Assembly (NCBI GenBank): GCA_013204495.1
Contig: JABMNQ010000149.1
Coordinates: 1-7,561, forward strand
Source of the DNA: Candidatus Pelagibacter sp.
GTDB lineage: Bacteria > Pseudomonadota > Alphaproteobacteria > Pelagibacterales > Pelagibacteraceae
Length of the DNA stretch: 7,561 nt
Reading direction: 5' to 3'
The stretch's first letter is position 1; each line of letters begins with the position of its first letter. The position numbers and the translations under genes were made by a program. Positions 7,100 to 7,561 of the stretch are shown here, in pieces. The notes beneath the pieces were generated by a model. The model had not been told where the DNA came from. It did no database searches and saw only the letters and a program-made list of their open reading frames with translations.

Positions 7100-7561
7100 T
7101 TATTTACAAAATATTTTTAAACAAGCCATTCTTACAGCCACACCTAGCTCTACCTGTTCTTTAATTACACTTCTGTTGATATCATCTGCTAACTTCGTAT
7201 CTATTTCAATTCCTCTGTTCATTGGCCCAGGATGCATAATTAAAGCATCTTCCTTTGCATGTGAAAGTTTATCAGGTGTTAGACCATAATATTCATAGTA
7301 CTCTCTATTAGATGATAAAAATGAACTGGTCATTCTCTCATTCTGTAATCTTAACATCATTACGATATCACAATCCTTTAAACCCTTTTTCATATCCGTA
7401 AATGTATTGACTCCAAATTTTTCAATTTCCTCAGGCATTAAGTTTGAAGGAGCGATAATATTAACTTCTGCACCCAACATATTCAGTAGGTAGATATTTG
7501 ATCTAGCAACACGTGAATGAGTTATATCCCCACAAATTGCTATTCTTAAACCCTCTATCTT
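7100..7561 (-). CDS. pyrB: Aspartate carbamoyltransferase catalytic chain, 3' part (N-terminus off the right edge)
   Basis: PyrB joins carbamoyl phosphate and aspartate to give carbamoyl-aspartate, the second step of pyrimidine synthesis. The frame runs open to the right edge, giving 153 residues here, about half of the usual 310; the carbamoyl-phosphate domain is missing. Reading from the edge, [22 protein letters not shown] carries the conserved [12 protein letters not shown] block. It is followed by MMLRLQNER (aspartate-binding Arg and Gln), [11 protein letters not shown] (7211-7234 for its first eight residues) and the terminal [13 protein letters not shown]. The HPGPMNRG form, rather than the HPLPR form of E. 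coli, is typical of ATCases that pair with a dihydroorotase or PyrC' and lack PyrI. The ATG at 7480 lies inside this conserved domain and is not the start. The TAA is followed at once by the ATG of the pyrC homologue. The operon promoter must lie to the right of the window. Confidence 0.96.
   Translation of the reverse strand, partial: KIEGLRIAICGDITHSRVARSNIYLLNMLGAEVNIIAPSNLMPEEIEKFGVNTFTDMKKGLKDCDIVMMLRLQNERMTSSFLSSNREYYEYYGLTPDKLSHAKEDALIMHPGPMNRGIEIDTKLADDINRSVIKEQVELGVAVRMACLKIFCK

Noticed and set aside
7478..7480. ATG at 7480 (minus strand) as the start of pyrB
   Set aside because: The 27 codons before it encode the conserved [12 protein letters not shown] block of ATCase, so the gene continues past the right edge.
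1..7561. CRISPR arrays, tRNA or rRNA genes, insertion sequences, phage or defence genes
   Set aside because: Reading both strands showed no regularly spaced repeats, cloverleaf-like GC-rich segments, transposase motifs or terminal repeats; nearly all bases are explained by eight recognised genes or gene parts.

Overview
The window is about 70% A+T by eye, with lysine- and asparagine-rich proteins, very short gaps between genes and no mobile or RNA genes. The gene order pyrB-pyrC-plsY-topA and the look of the proteins suggest a streamlined marine alphaproteobacterium, most likely SAR11 (Pelagibacterales). This placement is inference from composition, gene order and family resemblance; no database search was possible.

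The left part (1-1843, + strand) holds the 3' end of galU and a complete ugd, joined by a 4-base ATGA overlap. Together they make UDP-glucose and oxidise it to UDP-glucuronate, a precursor for surface polysaccharide or lipid sugars.

The rest (1840-7561, - strand) reads as one tightly packed operon. Its order is the 3' end of pyrB (aspartate carbamoyltransferase), a pyrC homologue that has lost most of its metal ligands, plsY (glycerol-3-phosphate acyltransferase), topA (DNA topoisomerase I), a small exported lysine-rich protein of unknown function, and a RidA/YjgF-family protein. Junctions are 0, 2, 37, -4 and 2 bases. The operon starts beyond the right edge. It meets ugd head-on, and the two stop codons share the palindrome TTAA.

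The points most worth following are the degenerate PyrC, which is probably a structural partner of PyrB rather than an enzyme; the unknown exported protein translationally coupled to topA; the absence of dprA between plsY and topA; and the overlap of convergent genes with no room for a terminator. Nothing here looks like a defence, mobile or CRISPR system, and I see no wholly new multi-gene system. No stretch over 300 bases lacks a gene; the longest gap is 37 bases.
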